A stretch of 64,000 nucleotides of DNA from Limibacter armeniacum (lineage in GTDB: Bacteria; Bacteroidota; Bacteroidia; Cytophagales; Flammeovirgaceae). A model generated the notes under the pieces. The model had not been told where the DNA came from, searched no databases, and saw only the letters and a program-made list of their open reading frames with translations. Positions 32,642 to 41,163 of the stretch are shown here, one piece after another. The stretch covers positions 1,054,001-1,118,000 of the forward strand of contig NZ_JBAJNO010000008.1 of assembly GCF_036880985.1 (NCBI RefSeq). Direction: 5' to 3'. The translations under genes were made by a program, and so were the position numbers. Numbering within the stretch: the first letter of the stretch is position 1; each line of letters starts with the position of its first letter.

Positions 32642-32932
32642 ATGAACTCTGATTTCGTTTGGATATTCAACAACTCGATGGACTCAATATCTGGAGGTGT
32701 GTTCAGGTCTAAAGATATAGCTGAAAAGTGGATTAAGGAGAACTCATTAAATGGAATTTTGACAAAATATCCATTGGATCAAGGTGTTCTTGATTGGGCG
32801 ATAGAAAATGACCTTGTTGGAATGAGACCTGAAACTCTGGAAAATGTTAAAAATAATCCTAAAAGAGTTGGAGAATTTACTTCCGCTTCTATGGAACACT
32901 TTCATTATGAAGGCGGAGAAATAATAAAATAA
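32642..32932 (+). CDS. cassette 12 protein, DUF7710-like
   Basis: A 96-aa protein. FVWIFNNSMDSISGGVFRSKDIAEKWI, LNGILTKYPLDQGVLDWAIEN and the end FTSASMEHFHYEGG follow the conserved order of DUF7710 proteins (VWxF...SGVF...AxxWI...LsGxLTxYPxdxGvxdWAi...FtSAsxeHxHYE). This small family is common in accessory DNA and has no known biochemical role. R'' of the cassette is AACTACAAC at 32938-32946. Confidence 0.7.
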   Translation: MNSDFVWIFNNSMDSISGGVFRSKDIAEKWIKENSLNGILTKYPLDQGVLDWAIENDLVGMRPETLENVKNNPKRVGEFTSASMEHFHYEGGEIIK

Positions 32933-32937
32933 AAACG

Positions 32938-33012
32938 AACTACAACAATGGCTAAAATGCATGCCCAACCAACCTAACCGTTGCACGACATCTTAGCCGG
33001 AACGTTATGGGC
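32938..33012 (+). repeat. attC-like site 12 (between cassettes 12 and 13)
   Basis: R'' AACTACAAC at 32938-32946. L'' GGCTAAAATGCATGC pairs with GCACGACATCTTAGCC near 32983-32998. R' is AACGTTATGGGC with GTT at 33004. Confidence 0.75.
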
Positions 33013-33023
33013 AATTAGAATAA

Positions 33024-33710
33024 ATGGACGCAGCAGAATTTAAAAAATTAGTAGCAAAACACTTTTCACCAAGGATAAGAGAACATGGCTGGAAAGGCTC
33101 AGGATTTCACTTTCGGAAAAATCAAGACAACCATGTAGTTGAAATCTTTGGCCTACAAGGAAGTTGGTTTGGTGGCTCAGTATGTTGCGAAACAGCAATT
33201 CATTTTGACTTTATTCCAGATTTAGCAGGTAAATCATTTAATAAAGCGACATACGCAAGTTGTATTATCAGAGAACGACTATCGCCAAAAGGTGAAGGTG
33301 ACCATCATTGGACATTCAGAGATAATGAAGAAGATAATGTAAATTCAATAAATCAAATCTGGGATGCATTTGAGATATATGGTCAAAGATTTTATAAGGA
33401 CTTCAACAACTTTCCAGAGCCTTTTTTATCAATCGCACCAGAAGATTTCGATCAAACTAGCTTCTTAGAATTTGGCAAGAAAAAAAGAGTCAAAATCTTG
33501 GATAAGTATTACGTCCATAATGAAATCCACCTGACTTGGTTACTTAAGGAGATAAATAGCTTTATTGGTAAAAGTGACTTGGCTATTAAGTTTGGAGAGC
33601 TTGGAATGAAAATGACATACGACCATGCAAATGAAATGGCAAAATCTACTAAGGGAAAAGTGGACCAAGCTTACGTTGACAAGAATAAGGAATTATTTAA
33701 GATGAAGTGA
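33024..33710 (+). CDS. cassette 13 protein, DUF4304-like
   Basis: A 228-aa soluble protein. The N-terminal LVAKHFSPRIREHGWKGSGFHFRKNQDNHVVEIFGLQGS and the following FGGSVCCETAIHFDFIPD match the DUF4304 pattern (large C-terminal lysine-rich half). Function unknown; members cluster with accessory and immunity-like genes. Last cassette of the array. The start box GTTATGGGC (33004-33012) matches its R'' AATAAC (33717-33722) only over the first five bases, so its boundaries are eroded. Confidence 0.65.
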   Translation: MDAAEFKKLVAKHFSPRIREHGWKGSGFHFRKNQDNHVVEIFGLQGSWFGGSVCCETAIHFDFIPDLAGKSFNKATYASCIIRERLSPKGEGDHHWTFRDNEEDNVNSINQIWDAFEIYGQRFYKDFNNFPEPFLSIAPEDFDQTSFLEFGKKKRVKILDKYYVHNEIHLTWLLKEINSFIGKSDLAIKFGELGMKMTYDHANEMAKSTKGKVDQAYVDKNKELFKMK

Positions 33711-33715
33711 AAAAT

Positions 33716-33778
33716 CAATAACAAGGTGTATAGTGCATGCCTTTCGGGGTTACGCCATACACAAGACCGTTATAAGCC
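33716..33778 (+). repeat. attC-like site 13, distal end of the array
   Basis: R'' TCAATAAC, L'' GGTGTATAGTGCAT, loop CCTTTCGG, L' ACGCCATACAC, R' ACCGTTATAAGCC with GTT at 33769. Arms and loop match site 7 (26269-26331) almost base for base. Beyond it no further cassette follows. Confidence 0.8.
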
Positions 33779-33789
33779 AATTGGAAAGT

Positions 33790-33815
33790 CCTGCGTTTTG
33801 GTGGAGAGGTGGCAA
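33790..33815 (+). repeat. island-end repeat shared with 15447-15470
   Basis: The stretch beginning CCTGCGTTTTGGTG is shared with the sequence after the serine hydrolase gene, and both lead into the same kind of terminator. It marks the junction between array and chromosome. Confidence 0.6.
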
Positions 33816-33857
33816 GCAAGGAGATAAGGAAGTTATTTAAAGGAAACAATAAAGATT

Positions 33858-33888
33858 AGCCAGACCCTGATGGATTTGGCTTTTTGTG
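33858..33888 (+). terminator. terminator at the array end
   Basis: AGCCAGA...TTTGGCT stem followed by T run, same family as the hairpins at 13877 and 15514. It ends plus-strand transcription from the cassettes. Confidence 0.75.
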
Positions 33889-34047
33889 TCTGCTCTATAA
33901 CCTTGAAAGGTTAATATTAACAGCAAAAAGAAAAGGCTCCCATAGGGAACCTTATCTTACCACATACTAACCATATATAAACACATATAACATAAACTGC
34001 AATTTTAAACTGTCGCCTCTTCCGTTCTGCACTAATCAGTTTCTCAC

Positions 34048-35205
34048 TTAGGCAACTTTCAGTTTCTTCATCAGTTCGTGTAGGTTGTCGTCTTCAACAA
34101 CTGAAACAACATCCGCTACTTTAAGGAATTCTTCATAAGCAACGTTCAAAGTTTCAGTTTGAAGCTCAAAGCCTAGGGCTTTCAGCTTATGGTGAAGCGC
34201 AGCTCTACCACTTCTGGCAGTCAGGACAATCGAAGATGCATTGACTCCTACTTCTGCTGGATCAATGATTTCATAGTTGTCCCTGTTTTTGATAAAGCCA
34301 TCCTGATGGATGCCTGATGAGTGGGCAAATGCATTGCTACCCACAATGGCTTTGTTTGGCTGTACCGGCATATGCATCGTCTGTGATACAAGCTGGCTGA
34401 TTCCAAACAAATGCTGAGACTTGATATCTGTATAATAGTCAAGCCATTTATGCTTGCGCAGTGCCATTACTACTTCTTCCAATGAAGTGTTACCGGCACG
34501 TTCTCCGATACCGTTGATGGTACACTCAATCTGTCTTGCACCGTTTTGTACACCTGTGATGGAGTTGGCTGTAGCCATACCCAAGTCGTTATGACAGTGA
34601 GTGGAAATAATGGCTTTATCAATACCTTTTACATTCTCCTTCAGGTATTTGATCTTTTGGCCATATTCCTCTGGAATACAATAGCCTGTAGTGTCTGGAA
34701 TGTTAACTACAGTAGCACCAGCCGCAATTACGGCTTCAATTACTTGCGCAAGGTATTCGTTGTCAGTTCTGCCTGCATCTTCTGCATAGAACTCAACATC
34801 TTCTACATATTTCTTTGCGAGTTTCACTGCCCAAACGCCTCTTTCGATTACCTGCTCGCGAGTCAGGTGCAATTTTGTGAAAACATGCTGGTCTGAAGTA
34901 CCAAGTCCGGTATGGATTCTTGGCCTTTTTGCTTTCTTGAGTGCCTCTGCAGCACAAATGATATCTTTTTCAACCGCACGGCTTAGTCCACATACGGTTA
35001 CGTCTTTTACAGTTTCGGCTATTCTGCTGACGGACTCAAAATCACCAGGGCTAGAAATAGGGAAGCCCGCTTCAATGATGTCCACACCGAGCTCTTCAAG
35101 TGACTTTGCGATGATCAGTTTTTCTTCAGTATTCAGTCTGCATCCAGGGACTTGTTCTCCATCCCTAAGGGTCGTATCGAAAATGAAAACTTTGTTATCG
35201 CTCAT
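34048..35205 (-). CDS. leuA: 2-isopropylmalate synthase, short form
   Basis: The ATG at 35205 gives 385 aa; an upstream TTG at 35214 is less likely. The enzyme condenses acetyl-CoA with 2-oxoisovalerate, the first committed step of leucine synthesis. [12 protein letters not shown] (residues about 11-22), HCHNDLG (about 203-209, metal-binding His) and GERAGN (about 236) are the HMGL-like TIM-barrel motifs; SSGIHQDG is present as well. The protein stops soon after the catalytic barrel and lacks the C-terminal LeuA dimer/leucine-feedback domain of the 500-aa enzymes, as is usual for many Bacteroidota. A homocitrate or citramalate synthase function cannot be excluded. It stands alone, just beyond the accessory island. 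Confidence 0.85.
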   Translation of the reverse strand: MSDNKVFIFDTTLRDGEQVPGCRLNTEEKLIIAKSLEELGVDIIEAGFPISSPGDFESVSRIAETVKDVTVCGLSRAVEKDIICAAEALKKAKRPRIHTGLGTSDQHVFTKLHLTREQVIERGVWAVKLAKKYVEDVEFYAEDAGRTDNEYLAQVIEAVIAAGATVVNIPDTTGYCIPEEYGQKIKYLKENVKGIDKAIISTHCHNDLGMATANSITGVQNGARQIECTINGIGERAGNTSLEEVVMALRKHKWLDYYTDIKSQHLFGISQLVSQTMHMPVQPNKAIVGSNAFAHSSGIHQDGFIKNRDNYEIIDPAEVGVNASSIVLTARSGRAALHHKLKALGFELQTETLNVAYEEFLKVADVVSVVEDDNLHELMKKLKVA

Positions 35206-35408
35206 AGTGATCAAAGGTTCTTTAGTTTCTTTTAAAAAGTTTTATAAAAAGCTCGAATGGTTGTCGTTTAATTTTTTTTAAAGAAATAAGTCAGAAAATT
35301 ATTTTGAAAATCAAAAAAATGGCTTTTTACGGTTTCTAATGTTTTGGTTTGATTGACTTATGCTTAATTTTAGGGTATTGAGTGATGTTTGACTGATTTA
35401 TTAATACG

Positions 35409-36995
35409 ATGTCTAAGGAGAAATCAGAGAGTCTGTTTTTATTAATTAAAAGCTTGTCTAAGTCGGAAAAGCGGTATTTCAAGCTTTTTGTGTCGCAGCA
35501 GGACAGCAAGGCTACGGACAAAAAATTTGTGCGATTATTTGATGTAATTGACGGTATGGAGGTGTATGATGAAACGAGAATTTCAGTACATGCACCTGAG
35601 CTGAAGGCTTCGCAGTTGCCTAATCAGAAAGCCCATCTTTACAAGCGTATTCTTCAGGCTCTCCGTCAATATGAGCGTGGTAAGCTGACCGATATTGACA
35701 TCCGTGAAATGATAGACTATGCCGAGCTGCTTTTTAACAGAAGCTTGTATGACCAGTGTGTGGAGGTATTGAAAAAGGCCCGTAGAAAAGCAGAACAACA
35801 TGATAACCTTGAACTGTTACTTGAAATCTATAAATGGGAGAAGATTGTGCTCTCCATGACCCTGAGTAAGAATAATGAGGACAGGGTGAACAAGATTGTA
35901 AAAGGGGTTGAAACAACGAACAACCGGATCAATAACATCAACAGGTTTACGAACCTTACAGTAAAATTGAATTCACTGTACCTGAAGATGGGATATGTAA
36001 AAAACCGGAAAGACCATGAGGCTGTTAGCAAGTTGTTTCACGATGAGATGGTACCTTATGACGAACGCAGACTTTCATTTACAGAAAAACTCAACCTGTA
36101 TGTCCTGTATGTCGGGTATTATTTCTTTATACAGGATGTGGACAAGGCTTATATGTACGCATATAAGCTGGTGAATATGTTTGATGAAAAAGACCTGCTG
36201 ATGTTGCCAAGGTTGGATATGTACATTCGTGGCTTGAACTCACTGATGATCGCTCAGTACAAGCTGAATAAGTACCGTGAGTTTGTAGAGACTCGAAACA
36301 AACTTAAACGACTGAATAAGCTGCCATCCTCTTTGCTCAATGACAATATCAGGATCAAACTGTTCAAGTATTCCTATGTACATGAGTTTAACAGGCTGTT
36401 TATGCTGGGCAACTTTAAAGAAGGGGTGGAGCGTTTTGAACGGATCGAGCCACATATTGACTTCTTTGTTGAAAAGCTGGATAAGCACTCAAGAATGATC
36501 CTCTTTTATAAGATTGCATGTCTTTATGTGGGTGACAGTAATTACAGGGGGGCTGTATATTGGCTAAACCGTATTATCAATACGGAGTATGTGGAGAATG
36601 ATATGAGAGAGGATATCCACAGCTTTGCCCGTATCCTGAGTTTGATATGTCATTATGAGCTGGAGAATATTGATGTAATGGAATATTTGGTACGTTCTAC
36701 ATACCGATTCCTTTACAAGAAAGGCAACCTGTATTTGGTTCACTTGTACATTCTTCACTTTCTGAAGAAACTGAACAAGGAGATGACTCCTAAAGAACTG
36801 ATGCATGAGTTTGTCAAGCTTCGGGAACAACTGTTGCCCTTGGAAGATGACCCTTATGAAAGAAGGCCTTTTATCTATTTTGATATTATCTCATGGTTGC
36901 AAAGCAAGATATCAGGGCAACCTGTAGAAGAAATTATTCAGGCAAAAGCAAAGAAAAGGATAGGAAAGGATTATCCTGTTTTAAGGCAAGGGTGA
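35409..36995 (+). CDS. conserved Bacteroidota helical (TPR-like) protein, unknown
   Basis: A 528-aa soluble, charged protein. Starts MSKEKSESLFLLIKSLSKSEKRYFKLF, a conserved N-terminus of hypothetical proteins from Cytophagales. The rest is helical with degenerate TPR-like units (AELLFNRSLYDQCVEVLKKARRKAEQ, LYLKMGYVKNRKDHEAVSKLF). No catalytic motif. It is followed by a strong terminator. Monocistronic; likely a housekeeping scaffold protein, but this is inference. Confidence 0.75.
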   Translation: MSKEKSESLFLLIKSLSKSEKRYFKLFVSQQDSKATDKKFVRLFDVIDGMEVYDETRISVHAPELKASQLPNQKAHLYKRILQALRQYERGKLTDIDIREMIDYAELLFNRSLYDQCVEVLKKARRKAEQHDNLELLLEIYKWEKIVLSMTLSKNNEDRVNKIVKGVETTNNRINNINRFTNLTVKLNSLYLKMGYVKNRKDHEAVSKLFHDEMVPYDERRLSFTEKLNLYVLYVGYYFFIQDVDKAYMYAYKLVNMFDEKDLLMLPRLDMYIRGLNSLMIAQYKLNKYREFVETRNKLKRLNKLPSSLLNDNIRIKLFKYSYVHEFNRLFMLGNFKEGVERFERIEPHIDFFVEKLDKHSRMILFYKIACLYVGDSNYRGAVYWLNRIINTEYVENDMREDIHSFARILSLICHYELENIDVMEYLVRSTYRFLYKKGNLYLVHLYILHFLKKLNKEMTPKELMHEFVKLREQLLPLEDDPYERRPFIYFDIISWLQSKISGQPVEEIIQAKAKKRIGKDYPVLRQG

Positions 36996-37000
36996 AAATA

Positions 37001-37038
37001 AAAAGCCACTTCATTGATTTGAAGTGGCTTTTCATTTT
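37001..37038. terminator. bidirectional terminator
   Basis: Stem AAAAGCCACTTC (37001-37012) / GAAGTGGCTTTT (37021-37032), 8-base loop, T-rich on both sides. It serves the plus-strand gene ending at 36995 and the minus-strand gene ending at 37056. Confidence 0.85.
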
Positions 37039-37055
37039 TATAAAGGCATGATAAA

Positions 37056-37967
37056 TCAGTCATTTCTTTTTCTCCATCTACCGATTTCAATCTCAGTAGT
37101 TGTGCTGTTGTCGCCAGTTTCTACAGTTAATGTAGCTACCTTGTCACATTCACCTGTACCGAAATCCAAGGTGATGCTTCTATCACCTGCCTGAATGTGT
37201 TTTGAACCACTTACAGGAATCCATAATAGTTTGCTTGCAATGTCACAAGAAAGAGTGGTAACAACTGGAGCATCTTCCGAAATGGTAGTAGTGTAAGCCG
37301 TTCCATTTCTGTTTGTGCCAGTAGCACTACCAGTAAGTGTTCTTTCTCCTCCAAGCGAGTGTGTCATGCTCCACTCTGCTTCTCTGGTAACTTCAGTGCC
37401 ATCTTCAAAAGTAATTTTTCCGCCTGTCAATACAGCCGTGTGGACAAATTGACCTTCAGCTACCTTTTCAGATGTTCTGGTACGGGTACCTTCAATTTTG
37501 GTTCCGTTTACCTCATAACCATCAAGTGAAATAGTGTACTGGCCAGCAAAAGCATTGTCCTCTCCACCTAATGTGAATGTGTGCGTCAAGGTTACAATGC
37601 CTTTTCTTACCCTGTCTCCACTTTCATTGGAGCATCCTTCAGTACCGAAATCAAGTGTAACCGTTTTGGTATAAACCAGTTGGTTGTCTTTGAACTCTGA
37701 GTCTTCAGAAGCCGTGATACTGACACAGGCATCGATGCCTTCTACAGTAGCAACCCTTCCGTTGCTGTTTGCAGAAGCCTCATAGACCTGAATGGCTTCT
37801 TCTTCAGCAAGGTCAAATTCCATATCTGCATTGGCGTCGTCATTTGCAAGGTTCTTGTCTTCAGCTGTGATTTCAGGTTGTGCACCATTTTCTTCACTAT
37901 TGTCACAAGCAGTAAAAAGGGTTATTGCAACAGCAACTGAAAGTACTTTTAATAGTGTCTTTTTCAT
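37056..37967 (-). CDS. secreted lipoprotein, unknown
   Basis: A 303-aa protein with a lipoprotein signal (MKKTLLKVLSVAVAITLFTAC, Cys 21) followed by an acidic linker. The mature part contains two similar beta-rich segments (VTLDFGTEGCSNESGDRVRKGIVTLTHT and ITLDFGTGECDKVATLTVETGD), suggesting an internal duplication. Each has a DFGTxxC motif, and the cysteines may form disulfides. No family was recognised beyond general Bacteroidota surface lipoproteins. Confidence 0.75.
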   Translation of the reverse strand: MKKTLLKVLSVAVAITLFTACDNSEENGAQPEITAEDKNLANDDANADMEFDLAEEEAIQVYEASANSNGRVATVEGIDACVSITASEDSEFKDNQLVYTKTVTLDFGTEGCSNESGDRVRKGIVTLTHTFTLGGEDNAFAGQYTISLDGYEVNGTKIEGTRTRTSEKVAEGQFVHTAVLTGGKITFEDGTEVTREAEWSMTHSLGGERTLTGSATGTNRNGTAYTTTISEDAPVVTTLSCDIASKLLWIPVSGSKHIQAGDRSITLDFGTGECDKVATLTVETGDNSTTTEIEIGRWRKRND

Positions 37968-38265
37968 GTGATGAAAAAAGTTTAATTAATATTATTGAAT
38001 AAGTTGAACTAATTAAACTAATACAATTACTGTACTAGTTTTGAAGCTATTTGCCACTTAGACTGTTATTGGTTGGGAAGGTTTAAATTGGTATGAAAAA
38101 AAATGATTTGCCTTTTTGCAAGTAGTAATGAAACATTTTCAATACAGTTGGGGTAAAATTAAGAACCGGTATATATACAGTAGACGACCTGTGTATTTGC
38201 CTTACTTACATTAAATAGTGATATTAATATCTTTACAGTGTCAAATTAACTAACGAAATAATTTT
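37968..38265. other. divergent intergenic region
   Basis: About 300 bp AT-rich DNA between divergent genes; it must hold two promoters, but no confident consensus was found. Confidence 0.4.
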
Positions 38266-39183
38266 ATGATACAAGATTCATACTTGCCATCGAGCTTGAC
38301 AGACTACCTGCCATTTGATGTCGCTTCAAAGCTCTCGGAACTGCCGGAAGAAGCACAGATGGAGTTTACTTATGAGATGAGTAGGCAGGAAAAAAACTTA
38401 CCTTTGGCCTACTTCCTTCATTTTATGATAATGGGTTCTTACGGGTACCAAAATAAGTGGCTACTTCAGCTGTTATTCTGGGTGACCTTTGGTGGGTTAG
38501 GTGTTTGGTGGCTAGCGTTATGGTTTCTGATTCCTGGGCAGATCAGGAGAACCAATCGGAAAAATGCCTATAAGGTAATCAGGAGGTTGATGTTGAAGTA
38601 TAATCCGAAGAGAAGGTTTAGCGGACATAAAGAACCAAAGGTGGATACAAGGCAACTTGTCAAGCCAAGACCTCTTAATATAGATGTAAACCCTGCTGAC
38701 CTTACGATTAATAACCTGAAAAAGGGTTATATGGTAGACCACCGTATGAGAACATGGAAAGTTGTGGATGAACATCAGCTAGACTGGCATAATGGTGTGA
38801 CAGACCGTGAGTTCCATTTGGTAAGTGATACGGATTCTCTCTATATCTATTTGCTTAATGATAAAGCGCATCAGACAGTGCTGACCATGACTAAGGTGAA
38901 TATTTTCCAGTTGGATGAAAACCTTGAAAGACAATTGGCAACGCTTAACAGGCCTTCCAATGTATTGTCATTTAACGGGGAGCAGTACTTTAGGGAGTCT
39001 GAGCTGAAAGGTTACCTGTTTGAAGGTTTTGATGGGGATCAAGTAAGGCAGTGGTTCTATTACAGTGCTGACCGCAAGAAAGTAATCAAGATACTTCATG
39101 TTGGAAGAGGAGGTTCGTTGGTAGCTACAGTAGGACAGGTAGTAGGAGAGGAGGAGTTTATCGATATTTTGCCAAACAGCTAA
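38266..39183 (+). CDS. membrane protein with TM2-like region and DUF4178-like domain
   Basis: A 305-aa protein. LAYFLHFMIMGSYGYQNKWLLQLLFWVTFGGLGVWWLALWFL (residues about 48-88) is a TM2-like pair of helices with the usual YF...G..G...W pattern. The C-terminal half, from LTINNLKKGYMVDHRMRTWKVVDEHQLDW, resembles DUF4178, a beta-rich domain with an initial GDxV-like turn. Function unknown; an envelope location is likely. A terminator follows. Confidence 0.65.
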   Translation: MIQDSYLPSSLTDYLPFDVASKLSELPEEAQMEFTYEMSRQEKNLPLAYFLHFMIMGSYGYQNKWLLQLLFWVTFGGLGVWWLALWFLIPGQIRRTNRKNAYKVIRRLMLKYNPKRRFSGHKEPKVDTRQLVKPRPLNIDVNPADLTINNLKKGYMVDHRMRTWKVVDEHQLDWHNGVTDREFHLVSDTDSLYIYLLNDKAHQTVLTMTKVNIFQLDENLERQLATLNRPSNVLSFNGEQYFRESELKGYLFEGFDGDQVRQWFYYSADRKKVIKILHVGRGGSLVATVGQVVGEEEFIDILPNS

Positions 39184-39203
39184 TTATCGTTGATAAAAAA
39201 GGA

Positions 39204-39236
39204 AAGGAAACCGCATGCAGTGGTTTCCTTTTTTTA
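39204..39236. terminator. terminator between convergent genes
   Basis: Stem AAGGAAACC (39204-39212) / GGTTTCCTT (39222-39230) followed by T run. It can serve the gene ending at 39183 and the convergent Hpt gene. Confidence 0.85.
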
Positions 39237-39242
39237 TGCTTT

Positions 39243-39590
39243 TCAAAGCGTAGCTAATTTAGAGTTGAGTTCTTCAATAAGCTGTGCACAGAGTATTTCT
39301 AACTCTATAAAGTTGTTTGGTATTGATTCGACGTTTTCAAGGTGTTTGGTATTTTGCTCTATGGCTAACACCTTACTTCGAATTTGCTCACATGCCACAA
39401 AGTTGATGGATGACTTGAGGCTGTGTAAGTGATGATGTGCATTTTGCCAGTCTTTAGCTTCGATGTATTTTTTAGCTAATGAAAGGTCTTCAGGGGCTTT
39501 TTCGATAAAAAGCTCAATCATTTCCTTCAGTAGCGTATAGTTGTTGTTTCCAAACTTGAGTATATATGAAAAATCAGATAGTTGTTGCAT
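39243..39590 (-). CDS. histidine phosphotransfer (Hpt) protein
   Basis: A 115-aa all-helical protein. AHHHLHSLKSSINFVACEQIR (about residues 50-70) is the Hpt signature in which the His before L-K-S is phosphorylated. Hpt proteins relay phosphate between hybrid kinases and response regulators. It lies 37 bp downstream of the sigma-54 response regulator, same strand, so the two probably form a relay pair. No cognate kinase is in the window. Confidence 0.8.
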   Translation of the reverse strand: MQQLSDFSYILKFGNNNYTLLKEMIELFIEKAPEDLSLAKKYIEAKDWQNAHHHLHSLKSSINFVACEQIRSKVLAIEQNTKHLENVESIPNNFIELEILCAQLIEELNSKLATL

Positions 39591-39627
39591 GTAGAAAAAG
39601 TAAAGTTCTGGATTGAAGAATTATGTT

Positions 39628-41016
39628 TTAATCATTGGGTATAGATTCCATTTCTTTTAAATAACGGTAAATAGTAGACTTTCCAACCTGAAGAATGTCA
39701 GCTACCTGAATGACATTGTTGTTGTATTTGTCCATTAGCATTTTGACAATGGCGAAGGTATACTCCCTCATGGTCATTTCTTTTTGAAGTAGCTGGTCAT
39801 CTTGGTTGATGCTGTTAAACTGTATGTCTTCTGCTGTGATCTCACCACCACCACTCATAACTGCTGCCAATTCAATAACTGCTTTTAGCTCCCTGATGTT
39901 GCCCGGGAAGTGATAATGCATCAGTTTGGTTTGGGCATCTTTGGAGAGCGTAAGGTTTTCCATACGGTTTTCTTCAGCAAACTGCTTGATCAGGTGTTGG
40001 CTGATGAGTAATATATCGCTGCCACGCTCACGAAGAGGCGGAAGGTAAATCGGTAAACCTAACAGGCGGTAGTAAAGGTCTTCTCTGAAGTTGCCATTTT
40101 TCACTTCCTGTACCAAGTCACGGTGTGTAGCAGTAATGATCCTTACATCCAACTTGATAGGTGCATTGCTACCAATTCGAGATACTTCTCTTTCCTGAAT
40201 GACCCTAAGCAGTTTTGCTTGGAGATTGATATCCATTTCTCCAATTTCATCCAAGAAAATAGTGCCTTTGTTGGCTTCTTCGAACTTACCGATTCGTCTT
40301 GACATGGCGCCGGTAAAGGCACCTTTCTCATGACCGAAAAGTTCACTTTCGAGAAGAGGTTCAGGAATGGCTGCAATATTGACAGCGATAAAAGGACCAT
40401 TTTTTCTGGACGAGTTAAAGTGGATAGCTTTTGCTACAACCTCTTTACCGGTACCAGTTTCTCCGGTGATCGAAACAGTAATGTTGTTGTTGACAGTCTT
40501 TTGCAGCATGCTGAAGATTTTTTGCATAGGCTGGCTGATACCAATAATGGTTTTGCTGAACTCGTACTTGTCCTGAAGTTTTTCTCTTAGTGTCTCTACC
40601 TCTTGAGCAAGTTCAATATTCTGTTTCGCATTATTGATGCTATTCAGTAACCTTTCACGAAGATCTTCATCATCTTTGGATATATAGTCAAATACCCCAA
40701 TCTTAAAAAGGTCAACAGCAGCTTTCACATCACTCTGTCCTGAGATAATAATTACAGGCATCCTTGGATGCATCTGTTTGATGCGCTTCAATACCAATTC
40801 TCCTGTTACATCAGGCAGGGTATAGTCCAGTGTAATAATGGAGGGTTTCTCATCCAATGCATCAATCAGCTCCCGACCTGTAGAAAAAAGGCGGACATCA
40901 TGAGTAGGGTCCAAAGTAAGCAGGTATTCCAACATTTTTGAAAATACCGGATTATCTTCAGCCGCAAATATTTTGACAGAGCTATGATTGGATAATGAAC
41001 TATTATTGGACTTCAT
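39628..41016 (-). CDS. sigma-54-dependent response regulator (NtrC family)
   Basis: A 462-aa protein with three domains: receiver (about 10-130, phospho-acceptor Asp in ITLDYTLPD), AAA+ central domain (about 155-390, Walker A GETGTGKE, GAFTGA loop contacting sigma-54, Walker B DEIGEMD), and a Fis-type HTH (NNVIQVADILQVGKSTIYRYL, about 435-455). It activates transcription from RpoN promoters on phosphorylation. The receiver starts FAAEDNPVFSKML. The regulon is unknown. It is probably cotranscribed with the Hpt gene. Confidence 0.93.
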   Translation of the reverse strand: MKSNNSSLSNHSSVKIFAAEDNPVFSKMLEYLLTLDPTHDVRLFSTGRELIDALDEKPSIITLDYTLPDVTGELVLKRIKQMHPRMPVIIISGQSDVKAAVDLFKIGVFDYISKDDEDLRERLLNSINNAKQNIELAQEVETLREKLQDKYEFSKTIIGISQPMQKIFSMLQKTVNNNITVSITGETGTGKEVVAKAIHFNSSRKNGPFIAVNIAAIPEPLLESELFGHEKGAFTGAMSRRIGKFEEANKGTIFLDEIGEMDINLQAKLLRVIQEREVSRIGSNAPIKLDVRIITATHRDLVQEVKNGNFREDLYYRLLGLPIYLPPLRERGSDILLISQHLIKQFAEENRMENLTLSKDAQTKLMHYHFPGNIRELKAVIELAAVMSGGGEITAEDIQFNSINQDDQLLQKEMTMREYTFAIVKMLMDKYNNNVIQVADILQVGKSTIYRYLKEMESIPND

Positions 41017-41163
41017 GTGGTTGTGTAAATCCTGTTGATGATCGTATCACTTTATATAAAAGTGGAAATAATTTTGAATTCTGTCAATCAAAACCTTTAA
41101 TCAGGCAATAAAGTGTCTCTTTAGAATAAAGGTTTTGACTGTACAGTTCTCAGAAGCTCGGTT

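Noticed and set aside
17345-33780. Array as an ordinary operon of small genes with terminators
   Set aside because: The hairpins lack T runs, and their outer boxes match the start of the same unit rather than forming simple stems; this is unlike terminators.
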